Part shown: positions 15,710 to 23,214 of the stretch, in pieces | Layout of the letters: every line of letters starts with the position of its first letter | Position numbering within the stretch: position 1 is the stretch's first letter | From: Planctomycetia bacterium | GTDB taxonomy: Bacteria; Planctomycetota; Planctomycetia; Pirellulales; JALHLM01 | Direction: 5' to 3' | Length of the DNA stretch: 33,476 nt | Assembly (NCBI GenBank): GCA_034440135.1 | Contig: JAWXBP010000201.1 | Span: 1-33,476, forward strand | Position numbers and translations under genes: made by a program | Notes under the pieces: generated by a model | The model's input: the letters and a program-made list of their open reading frames with translations, nothing else | What the model was told of the DNA's origin: nothing | Database searches by the model: none

Positions 15710-17959
15710 ATGTTTGCTCCGCGTGTTGTATGGATTGCGCTATTGCTTCACTGCATGGCCGGGAATACTGCGCCGGCGGTGGAACCGTTGCCGGGAACGG
15801 CGCCGTTGGAACTGGAAGGAGACATCGCCTCGCAGTTGGTGGACGGCGTGGATCGGTTTCTGTTGCGGAAGATTGAGGAAGCAACTCCGCCCGGCTTGCA
15901 ACCTCGTCGCGCAGGGCCACCGCGACTTCGGATGCGCGGCCCTGCTCCGCAACCGGGCAACGTCATGGAGGCGAAGCGCGCGCGACTTGAGCACATTCTG
16001 GGCATTCGTGATGACCGGCTGCCGTTTGACGCCTTTGAACTTCGCGTTACGACGCGCGACGGTTCGCTAATTGGTAAGGGGACCAATTATGAAATCCATG
16101 CGATCCGCTGGCCGGTACTGGGAGTGCCCGGCCCGGATTGGTTTGACGAGCCCCTCGTGTATGGCGAGGGCTTGCTGCTAATTCCCGATCAAGGCCGCAA
16201 GCCGATCGCGGACGCGGTCGTAATTCCTGACGCGGACGAAACGCCAGAGCAGGTTGTAGGCCTCGTCGAAGGTTCACCGCGCGAACAGCAGATTGCGCGC
16301 GGCTTGGCGCAGTTGGGGATGCGCGTCATCGTACCGACATTGATCAGTCGTCACGAACGCCAGCGCCGGAACCGCGCCAAGCTCAGCGATCGCGAATACC
16401 TGCACCGCGCGGCCTTTGAGCTGGGTCGCACACTGCCAGGATACGAAGTTCAAAAAGTGCTCGCGTGCGTCGATTGTTTCGATCACGAAGCAAGCGGCAA
16501 GGAGAAAATCGCTGTGATTGGTTACGGCGAGGGCGGGATGATCGCCTTGTACGCCGCGGCACTCGATTCGCGAATTGAACTTACTGTAAGTGGTTACATC
16601 GACGATCGCCGCAATATTTGGAAGCAACCAGTCGATCGCAATATTTTCGGTCTACTGCCGGAGTTTAGCGATGCCGGGCTGCTTGGTATGGTTGCGCAAG
16701 GCCAGAGATTCGTCGAAGTCGGCGGCGGCCCTATTGTCACGCTTGCCGGTTCGGGCGGAGCGGCGGCGGAATTGCGGGGAACGGACAGAGAATCTGCGCT
16801 AAAGGTTCTCGACGCCGCCGGAATTGGACGCGCTCCATTGGTAAGTCTTGATGCAATGCGGCCGAAGCAAGACGATCCACTTCCAGCGATTGCCGGCCCG
16901 TTGCCGGACAACGATGCGAGGCAAGAGCGCCAAATCGCCGAAATCGATCGGCACAACCAATGGCTCCTCCGCGAAAGCGAGCATGTGCGCAAGGAGTTTA
17001 TGAACCAGCTCGACACTTCGTCGCTGGAAAAATACGAGGCGTCCGTCGAGCCGTATCGGGCGATCTTCGCGAACGAGGTGATTGGGCGATTCGATGACCC
17101 GTTGTTGCCGGCGAATCCGCGCTCCAGGAAAACTTACGACAAGGAGAAGTGGACGGGCTACGAAGTGGTGCTGGACGTGTTTCCGGATGTGATCGCGTAT
17201 GGCGTGTTGCTGGTGCCAAAGGATTTGAAGGAAGGCGAACGGCGGCCCGTCGTGGTTTGTCAGCACGGATTGGAAGGCCGGCCGAAGCACGTCATCGAAG
17301 GGGACGAAGGGGCGTATCATGATTTCGCCGCCAAGCTCTGCGAGCGCGGGTTTGTCGTGTTCGCGCCGCAGAACTTATACATCTTTGAGGATCGTTTTCG
17401 CACCTTACAGCGGAAGGCGAATCCGCTCGGCAAGACGCTGTTCTCAATCATGGTTCCGCAGCATCAGCAGATCACCGATTGGCTCAAGACGCTGCCGTTC
17501 GTGGACGGCGAGCGGATCGGCTTCTACGGGCTCAGCTACGGCGGCAAGAGCGCGATGCGCATCCCCGCGCTCGTAAAGAATTACTGCCTGTCGATCTGCT
17601 CCGCCGACTTCAACGAATGGGTTTGGAAGAACGCCTCGACGCGCAGCGAATATAGCTACGTCTGGAGTGGCGAGTACGAGATCTTCGAATGGGACCTGGG
17701 CAGCACGTTCAACTATGCTGAGATGGCGGCACTGATCGCCCCGCGGCCGTTCATGGTGGAACGCGGTCACTTCGACGGCGTCGCGCCGGACGAAGCCGTG
17801 GCCTACGAGTACGCCAAGGTGCGGCATCTTTACGCTGCGAAACTCGGCATCGGCGACCGCACCGAAATCGAATTCTTCGTCGGCCCGCACACGATCAACG
17901 GCCAAGGCACGTTCGACTTCCTACACCGGCACCTGAACTGGCCGAAGCCGGGGGAGTAG
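15710..17959 (+). CDS. Secreted two-domain alpha/beta hydrolase, acetyl-xylan-esterase-like
   Basis: The 749-residue protein starts with a signal peptide (VVWIALLLHCMAGNTAPA, about residues 6-23). Two alpha/beta-hydrolase modules follow. In the first, the nucleophile elbow reads GYGEGG at 271-276, with Glu274 where Ser is expected, so that module is probably inactive. The second (about residues 440-745) has a normal elbow GLSYGG with S609, a GHFDG acid region (about 686-690) and a late histidine in VGPHTINGQGT (H727), an intact triad. Similar planctomycete proteins are annotated as acetyl xylan esterases or dienelactone-hydrolase-like; polysaccharide deacetylation is a reasonable guess, not shown. 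A GAGG lies eight bases before the ATG. An inverted-repeat block begins at its stop codon. Confidence 0.8.
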   Translation: MFAPRVVWIALLLHCMAGNTAPAVEPLPGTAPLELEGDIASQLVDGVDRFLLRKIEEATPPGLQPRRAGPPRLRMRGPAPQPGNVMEAKRARLEHILGIRDDRLPFDAFELRVTTRDGSLIGKGTNYEIHAIRWPVLGVPGPDWFDEPLVYGEGLLLIPDQGRKPIADAVVIPDADETPEQVVGLVEGSPREQQIARGLAQLGMRVIVPTLISRHERQRRNRAKLSDREYLHRAAFELGRTLPGYEVQKVLACVDCFDHEASGKEKIAVIGYGEGGMIALYAAALDSRIELTVSGYIDDRRNIWKQPVDRNIFGLLPEFSDAGLLGMVAQGQRFVEVGGGPIVTLAGSGGAAAELRGTDRESALKVLDAAGIGRAPLVSLDAMRPKQDDPLPAIAGPLPDNDARQERQIAEIDRHNQWLLRESEHVRKEFMNQLDTSSLEKYEASVEPYRAIFANEVIGRFDDPLLPANPRSRKTYDKEKWTGYEVVLDVFPDVIAYGVLLVPKDLKEGERRPVVVCQHGLEGRPKHVIEGDEGAYHDFAAKLCERGFVVFAPQNLYIFEDRFRTLQRKANPLGKTLFSIMVPQHQQITDWLKTLPFVDGERIGFYGLSYGGKSAMRIPALVKNYCLSICSADFNEWVWKNASTRSEYSYVWSGEYEIFEWDLGSTFNYAEMAALIAPRPFMVERGHFDGVAPDEAVAYEYAKVRHLYAAKLGIGDRTEIEFFVGPHTINGQGTFDFLHRHLNWPKPGE

Positions 17960-18111
17960 CCCGCGAAACACGCTGAACACGCGGGAAAAATTTCTTGGAA
18001 GCGCGTACGCGACCGGTGCTCAACGAAAAATAATTGCGCCATCAGCGTGGATGACGCAGGACTTATTCGCCTTGCCCGGTACTTTCCGCGTGTTCGGCGT
18101 GTTTCGCGGGC
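17959..18111. repeat. Long-range inverted repeat, 26-base arms
   Basis: The arms 17959-17984 and 18086-18111 are reverse complements with one mismatch in 26 (GCCCGCGAAACACGC at the outer end), around a 101-base centre. The left arm begins in the stop codon of the hydrolase gene. The centre holds no gene. Confidence 0.75.
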
Positions 18112-18132
18112 AAACTCACTGCGCATAAAAAA

Positions 18133-18170
18133 AGGTCATGGTGAACCGGTCCGTCAGTTCACCATGACCT
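18133..18170 (-). terminator. Intrinsic terminator on the minus strand
   Basis: AGGTCATGGTGAAC (18133-18146) and GTTCACCATGACCT (18157-18170) form a perfect 14-base stem with a 10-base loop. On the minus strand the stem is followed at once by a run of seven T (18133-18127), the classical rho-independent form. On the plus strand no T-run follows. It may end the DUF1549/DUF1501 transcript, 480 bases downstream of the last stop, or a separate small RNA. Confidence 0.75.
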
Positions 18171-18290
18171 CTATCCTGAAACGGGATCCCCGGGGACCCC
18201 GCCCTCCCGGCTAGCTATCTACTGCATTTATCGGACAGTCGGCGTCCAAGAAATAAGTCCGATAGGTGATTTTCTCGGCACCACCGACGG
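18133..18290 (-). ncRNA. Candidate small RNA ending in the intrinsic terminator
   Basis: Upstream of the terminator on the minus strand lie other pairings: TATCGGAC (reading 18264-18257) with GTCCGATA (18236-18229) around a 20-base loop, and a GC-rich block at 18183-18207 that can fold on itself. This arrangement of a 5' hairpin, a GC-rich middle and a strong terminator is typical of bacterial small RNAs. No promoter was convincing: a CATAGT-like -10 near 18310 lacks a -35. The same features could instead be the 3' untranslated end of the DUF1501 transcript. The 5' end is a guess. Confidence 0.35.
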
Positions 18291-18652
18291 GGGATTCACT
18301 ATGAAGGCAAGGAGGCACGGTGGGCGTCAGCCATTTGAAACGCGGAAACGCGGAGGCGCAGAGTCGCGGAGGGGGAGAGGCAGAGTGGGGAGGACTGGTG
18401 TAGGGCGGGCCGCGCGAGCGTTTCGTATCGTGTGCTCGAATGATTCTGGCGAAAGGCGAATGCCGGAATTGTTCGAAACGTAAGGCCCGCCGGGTCGCTC
18501 AATGGCGGGCCTTACCTCTGCGGTCTACGCCACCGTTCTCCTTCATCGCTTCAATCGTTCGCCGCGGCGAAGCTCTCGCGCGGCTCGCCCTACATCGCTC
18601 CTCGCACCCACTCCTTCTCTCTCCGTGTTCTCCGTGACTCTGTGGTGAATCC
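18171..18652. other. Intergenic repeat block between convergent genes
   Basis: Besides the candidate RNA, this stretch holds a perfect 12-base hairpin (18480-18491 with 18504-18515, GTAAGGCCCGCC) and a longer imperfect inverted repeat. In the latter, the text from about 18402 (GTAGGGCGGGCCGCGCGAGC) recurs in reverse complement near 18571-18592 with a few differences. Around 18612-18650 lies a unit reading, on the minus strand, TTCACCACAGAGTCACGGAG, resembling 23049-23080. No frame in it looks like a real protein. Confidence 0.6.
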
Positions 18653-19945
18653 TCAGAACAACTCCGCGATTGTTTTTCCGCCGCCGACGGCTTTGATGGG
18701 CCTTCCCAATGGCGTTGTGTTTTCCGTGTTCGGATCAATACCGAGGGCCTGACAGTAGGTGCGGAAAAGGTCGGGGACGGTGACGGGGCGGTCGGTGACT
18801 TGTTCACCGGCGGCGTCGGTGGCGCCGATCACCTGGCCGCCGCGGATGCCGGCGCCGGCGACGGCGACATTGAAGGCGCGGGGGAAATGATCGCGGCCGG
18901 CGCGCGGGTTGATGCGCGGCGTGCGCCCGAATTCGCCCATCCAGATGACGAGCGTGGATTCGAGCAGGCCACGTTCGCGGAGCTCGGTCAGTAATTGCGC
19001 GACCGGCTGGTCGATCGTGCCGCACTGCCGGCGACATTCGGCGAAATTGTTCTGGTGCGTGTCCCAGCCGTTGAGGCCGACTTCGACGAACGTGACGCCT
19101 GCCTCGATCAAACGGCGGGCCAGCAGGCAACTCGCGCCGAACTTGGTGCGGCCGTAGGCGTCGATCACCGACGGCTTTTCTTGTTCGACGTCGAAGGTCT
19201 TCATCTCGGGACTGAGGATCATGCGCGCCGTCTTGTCGTAGAGCTGCTGATGATCGGCGACAACTTGCGCGCCGTCGGCGGCGCGGTAATCGGCTTCCAT
19301 GCGCTTCATCAGCTCGAGCCGCTTTCCGAATCGAACGGCGCCGTGCGACGGCTTCGTGTAAGCCGGCGCTTTTTCCGGGTTGGTGATTTCGAACGGGTCA
19401 TACTCGACGCCCAGGATGCCGCCTCCGCCGGCCGTGCGGAAGCGCCCGCCGATGCGACAGAACGCCGGCAGCGCGGTGTCCTTCGCCGCCAGCGCCTGCG
19501 TGGCCAGCGCGCCGAACGTCGGATATTTCACCGTGGGGTTCGGCAGATAGCCCGTGTGCAACAATTGCTGCGCGCGCGGGTGATTGCCTTCTTTCGAAGT
19601 CACTGAACGGATGATTGCCAACTCATGCATGTGCTGAGCGAGCTTCGGCAAATTGTCGGCGATCTGAATGCCGGAGACGTTGGTGGCGATGGCCTGGGTC
19701 TCGCCGCCGTTTTCGTGCCGCGGCTTGGGCGAGAAGGTCTCGAACTGACTCGGTCCCCCTTCCATCCAGAGGAGAATGCAGGCCTTGCCGCGGCGCTTGA
19801 GGTCATCGGCGCGGAGCGCCATCATGTCTTGCCAGCCGAGCATGCCAGCGGCGAACGCGGCGGCCGAAACGCCACGCAGGAAATCGCGCCGACGGATTCC
19901 GCCGCGCCGTTGGATCGAAACGTCGGTTTGGTGGGTCCAGAGCAT
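18653..19945 (-). CDS. DUF1501 protein, Tat-exported, sulfatase/phosphatase-fold
   Basis: The 430-residue protein has a twin-arginine signal (GIRRRDFLRGVSAAAFAAGM, residues 16-35). DUF1501 landmarks follow: ACILLWMEGGPSQFETFSPK near residue 55, LNGWDTHQNNF in the middle, VIWMGEFGRTPRINPRAGRD and HFPRAFNVAVAGAGIRGG. The family is distantly related to the alkaline-phosphatase and sulfatase superfamily; several D, H and E residues in these motifs could bind metal, but activity is not established. It follows the DUF1549/DUF1553 gene on the same strand by 104 bases, the standard planctomycete pairing. A poly-protein surface or polysaccharide role has been suggested for such pairs; this window gives no direct evidence. 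Confidence 0.9.
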   Translation of the reverse strand: MLWTHQTDVSIQRRGGIRRRDFLRGVSAAAFAAGMLGWQDMMALRADDLKRRGKACILLWMEGGPSQFETFSPKPRHENGGETQAIATNVSGIQIADNLPKLAQHMHELAIIRSVTSKEGNHPRAQQLLHTGYLPNPTVKYPTFGALATQALAAKDTALPAFCRIGGRFRTAGGGGILGVEYDPFEITNPEKAPAYTKPSHGAVRFGKRLELMKRMEADYRAADGAQVVADHQQLYDKTARMILSPEMKTFDVEQEKPSVIDAYGRTKFGASCLLARRLIEAGVTFVEVGLNGWDTHQNNFAECRRQCGTIDQPVAQLLTELRERGLLESTLVIWMGEFGRTPRINPRAGRDHFPRAFNVAVAGAGIRGGQVIGATDAAGEQVTDRPVTVPDLFRTYCQALGIDPNTENTTPLGRPIKAVGGGKTIAELF

Positions 19946-19965
19946 GAGGGCGGGGAGGAGGTTGG

Positions 19966-20045
19966 AGGAGTAAAGGTGTAAAAGAGGGCGAGCGGAGAAC
20001 CCGAGTTTCTGGAGCTACTTTACTCCTTTACTCCTGTACTACTCC
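19966..20045. repeat. Imperfect inverted repeat of ACTCCTTTACTCC type
   Basis: GGAGTAAAGGTGTAAAAG (about 19967-19983) pairs imperfectly with CTTTACTCCTTTACTCC (about 20018-20034), followed by further TACTACTCC. It fills the gap between the DUF1549 stop and the DUF1501 start, so it would be transcribed inside the operon. Confidence 0.6.
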
Positions 20046-20049
20046 CCTC

Positions 20050-21666
20050 TCACCGTCTCAGCGTCATTTCCGTCGAATTCACCAACGCCCAGAGGATGTC
20101 TTCATACGCTTCAACGCGGTTGCCGGTTGAAGCGATGTGTTGTTCACTGATCTTTAGTTCCTGCTCGGTCGGCGCGCGGCCGAGGCAGCGGAGGTAGAGT
20201 TCGGTGATTCGTTGGTCGTCTTTCAGATCAGCGGCGAGCAGTTTGCCCAACGAGGTTTGACTCGTGGCGCCATCGATCGAGCGCTGAATCGCTTTCGCGT
20301 TCATCAGCATCAGCGTTTGAGGGATCGTGCCGGACTGTTCATCGCGAGGGTCGCTCGGGTCGTAGCCAAATTCTTCCGCGAAGATCGCCCGCGGGCCACG
20401 CAGCGCCGCTGCCGGGCCGCGGCGCGGGGTGAGGTCGAAGTACAAATCGTTGTCGCCCAGCGCGGCGATGAGTGAATCGTAAAGTTGATCGCTGCGCAGT
20501 CGACTGGGCTGGCTCGTGGCGATCCGCGAGGCGCCGTCAGCACCGGGAGCGCGTTGGTACATCGCCGTGGCCATGATCGTGCGATAGAGCCACTTTACCG
20601 AATAATCGTGTTTGACGAATTGCGCAGCGAGGAAGTCGAGCGTTTTCGGCGCGCGGCATTCGCGATCGGGGCCGAGGTCGTCGATCGGCTCATAAAAGCC
20701 CCAGCCGACGAGCTCCGACCAAATGCGATTGACGAACGCCTTGGCGAACCAGGGATTCTTTTCCGCCGTCGACCACTCCGCCAGCACGTTGCGTCGCAGT
20801 GCATCCGTTTTGCCGGTGTCGAGTCGCTGCGAAGTGAGAAACAGCGCTGGCTGGACGATCGTGCCCTTGGCCTGGGGATCGGCCAGGTCCGGCATGAAGT
20901 GTTCCAGCGAACGGTTCTTGCCGTTCGGCGTTGGCGGAGCGTAGACCGGGCCGCGGTCCCGCCCGATCACGATGAAGTCGAAGCGTTTGTCGGTGTCGCG
21001 GCGCTGCCGGGTTTCGACGCGCGCAAAGAACGCGGCCAGCTCGTGGAACTGTTGGCGCTTCCAGCGATCGGTCGGATGGTCGTGGCACTGCGCGCATTGA
21101 ATCTGCACGCCCAGGAAGATGCGGGAAACCTCGGCGGCGACTTCTTCCGCGTTGCCGGCGTGAGCCATGATCAGAGCCGTGGCGCCGTTCTCGCGCACGC
21201 TGCCCTTGGCTTCGATCATCTCCTTGGCAACCACGTTCCAGCCGACGTCCGCGTTGAAACTCTCGAACAGGTAGCCAGCGAGCGTGCCGGCGACCAGTTC
21301 CGCGCGGGGCTCCGTCCGACGCGAGAGAATCACATCACGCCAGTAGTTGGCCCAGTTGTCGCCGTAGTCCGGGGAGGCGAGTAGTTTATCGACGACGCCA
21401 GCGTGTTTTTCCGGCGAGGGATATTCGGCAAAGGCCAGTACTTGCTTCGATGTGGCGGGACGGCCGATCAGGTCGAGCGACGTGCGTCGCAACAAGTCGG
21501 CGTCGCTGGCGCGCGTGAGTTTGTCCGGCGTGGCATCGCTCAGCTCGCCGGCCAACAAGGTATCGACTCGGGCGGCAGCCGCCGGGGCCGCGAGTCCGTC
21601 CGCGTGCGCGATGGCCGGACCAAGGCAACCGACGGCGACGATGTAAGCGGCCCAAATAAGCTTCAT
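20050..21666 (-). CDS. DUF1549/DUF1553 protein
   Basis: From the ATG at 21666 the protein has 538 residues; another ATG three codons upstream (21675) is equally possible because both follow an AGGGA. A signal peptide (LIWAAYIVAVGCLGPAIAHA, about residues 3-22) leads to the DUF1549 domain (about 32-200), which ends in the landmark GVQIQCAQCHDHPTDRWK with a CxxCH at 191-195. The DUF1553 domain follows (about residues 270-530) with NPWFAKAFVNRIWSELVGWG and a long helical end. CAQCH resembles a haem c site, but haem binding is not proven for the family. It is the promoter-proximal gene of a pair with the DUF1501 gene. An extension to 21954 is open but lacks coding character. Confidence 0.9.
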   Translation of the reverse strand: MKLIWAAYIVAVGCLGPAIAHADGLAAPAAAARVDTLLAGELSDATPDKLTRASDADLLRRTSLDLIGRPATSKQVLAFAEYPSPEKHAGVVDKLLASPDYGDNWANYWRDVILSRRTEPRAELVAGTLAGYLFESFNADVGWNVVAKEMIEAKGSVRENGATALIMAHAGNAEEVAAEVSRIFLGVQIQCAQCHDHPTDRWKRQQFHELAAFFARVETRQRRDTDKRFDFIVIGRDRGPVYAPPTPNGKNRSLEHFMPDLADPQAKGTIVQPALFLTSQRLDTGKTDALRRNVLAEWSTAEKNPWFAKAFVNRIWSELVGWGFYEPIDDLGPDRECRAPKTLDFLAAQFVKHDYSVKWLYRTIMATAMYQRAPGADGASRIATSQPSRLRSDQLYDSLIAALGDNDLYFDLTPRRGPAAALRGPRAIFAEEFGYDPSDPRDEQSGTIPQTLMLMNAKAIQRSIDGATSQTSLGKLLAADLKDDQRITELYLRCLGRAPTEQELKISEQHIASTGNRVEAYEDILWALVNSTEMTLRR

Positions 21667-21910
21667 GGCGTGCATCGTTCCCTGCGGTTTCACGGGGCAA
21701 AATCGTGCATTGGATCGCGTTGCCATTTTGCCACCTGGTTGAGTTTTGGCTACGTCGTGGCTGGTCGGCGTCGCCCGAATCGGGGCCTTGTCTCGTGTCA
21801 CAAGTCGGTGAGCTGTAAGTGGTTGGCGATTGGTCTGCTGGAGCGAAGGGACGTCGGCGCGGGGCTTGCTTTTGGGTTCCGTTGTCCGATCACCCGCGGA
21901 GCTGCCAAGC

Positions 21911-23125
21911 ATGACGTTTGACGCCCAATTTCGAGTGCTGGAAATCAACTCCATCGAAGGGTTGCTACCCTACCGGTTCGTGTGGCGAGGGCTGTTTGCG
22001 GATACGGCGGACGCCAGCTTCTTTCAGACCTATGAATGGTTTGTCTGCTATTGGAAGCACTTTGGAGCCTCGCAACGGATGCGGGTGCTCGTTGTCCTCC
22101 ATGGTGATACGGCGGTCGGGATCGTTCCTTTCATTATTCGCATAGAATCTACCAAGGCGGGCCCCATTCGGGTGCTGACCTACCCCCTTCATGACTGGGG
22201 GAGCGTCTACGGACCGATTGGTCCACAACCGGCGGCGACTCTGCTGCTGGCATTTCGGCACTTATCGGAGACTGCCCGGGATTGGGACACCTTGGATCTA
22301 CGCTGGATCGACGACGCTGGGTCGGACCATGGCCGGACCGGCAATGCGATGGCGCTGGCCGGGCTGTCGCCGGTGATCGCGGATTGGAAGCACTCGGCGA
22401 TCGTCGAGTTTGACGGCGACTGGGAAAGCTATTGGGCCGCGCGGAAATCGCACTGGCGGACCAATTGCCGGCGAAACGAGCGGCGACTGGCAACGATCGG
22501 CGACGTCCGGCTGGTGCGTTACCGGCCCGTGGGGAGTGCTTCCGGCGACGACGATCCGCGCTGGTATCTGTTCGAGCAATGCATTGAGTTGGCCCGGCGA
22601 AGTTGGCAAGGAGACGTGGCCGACGGCACGACGATGAGTCACGAGGCGATCGTGAGTTTCCTCCGTGACAGCCATGCCGAGGCCGTGCGCTTGGGCATGG
22701 TCGACGTGTGTGTATTGGAAGTCGACGGGCAGGCCGTGGCCTACGCCTATAACTACCAGTTCAACGGCCGAGTGTTCGGGCTGCGAATGGGGCACGATCG
22801 GGACGAAACCTACGAAGGGGCCGGCACCGTGCTGATGTGGAAGATGCTCCAGGACAGTGCGCAGCGCGGCGACCAATATGTCGACCTGGGGCAGGAATAC
22901 TTGGAATGCAAGCGGAACTGGTTGACGACGATCGTCTCCAGCGGACGGGCGACGCACTACCCGGTGTTGGCGCTGCGAGGCCAGGTGCTGCGTCTGAAGC
23001 GTTGGTGGGACCGTCGGCGGGGCGGTGCAGGCGTAGTCCGGCGCGGAGGTTCACCACGCAGTTCACGGAGAACATGGAGACAGGCAGGAGGAGCCGTGCG
23101 AAGTGAGGCGAGCGGATCGCGCTGA
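21911..23125 (+). CDS. Acetyltransf_6-type GNAT acetyltransferase (CelD/BioF2-like)
   Basis: The 404-residue protein begins at the ATG at 21911; an open extension to 21830 has no signal. The C-terminal half (about 180-350) has the GNAT features of the Acetyltransf_6 family: a basic region SHWRTNCRRNERRL, a beta strand MVDVCVLEVDGQAVAYAYNY, the acetyl-CoA-site loop region DETYEGAGTVLMWKMLQDSA and the ending YVDLGQEYLECKRNWLTTIV. Such proteins are often tied to polysaccharide or cell-envelope synthesis; the acceptor here is unknown. The last 30 or so residues (RRRGGAGVVRRGGSPRSSRR and beyond) are arginine-rich and are encoded by a dispersed repeat (about 23049-23085), so the native C-terminus may have been shorter. 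Confidence 0.78.
   Translation: MTFDAQFRVLEINSIEGLLPYRFVWRGLFADTADASFFQTYEWFVCYWKHFGASQRMRVLVVLHGDTAVGIVPFIIRIESTKAGPIRVLTYPLHDWGSVYGPIGPQPAATLLLAFRHLSETARDWDTLDLRWIDDAGSDHGRTGNAMALAGLSPVIADWKHSAIVEFDGDWESYWAARKSHWRTNCRRNERRLATIGDVRLVRYRPVGSASGDDDPRWYLFEQCIELARRSWQGDVADGTTMSHEAIVSFLRDSHAEAVRLGMVDVCVLEVDGQAVAYAYNYQFNGRVFGLRMGHDRDETYEGAGTVLMWKMLQDSAQRGDQYVDLGQEYLECKRNWLTTIVSSGRATHYPVLALRGQVLRLKRWWDRRRGGAGVVRRGGSPRSSRRTWRQAGGAVRSEASGSR
23049..23085 (+). repeat. Dispersed repeat unit inside the 3' end of the acetyltransferase gene
   Basis: This reads TTCACCACGCAGTTCACGGA and then GAACATGGAGACAG. On the minus strand 18612-18650 carries the close relative TTCACCACAGAGTCACGGAG followed by AACACGGAGAGAG. 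The two share about 30 positions with a handful of changes. Confidence 0.55.
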
Positions 23126-23155
23126 AGTTGTCAGAAGTCTTGCTGGCCGCTGATC

Positions 23156-23164
23156 TGTTATGAT
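23156..23164 (+). promoter_or_regulatory. Extended -10 promoter for the symporter gene
   Basis: TGtTATGAT is an extended -10 element (TGn before TATGAT at 23159-23164). A poor -35 lies upstream. The predicted start near 23171 gives a 44-base leader before the ATG at 23215. Confidence 0.4.
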
Positions 23165-23214
23165 TTGGTCGCATTGAGGGATCTTTCTTTTGCGACCCGT
23201 TCCCCGACTATTCT

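Noticed and set aside
18301-18637. Short plus-strand frames in the repeat block
   Set aside because: They are translated repeats, arginine-rich and without start signals.
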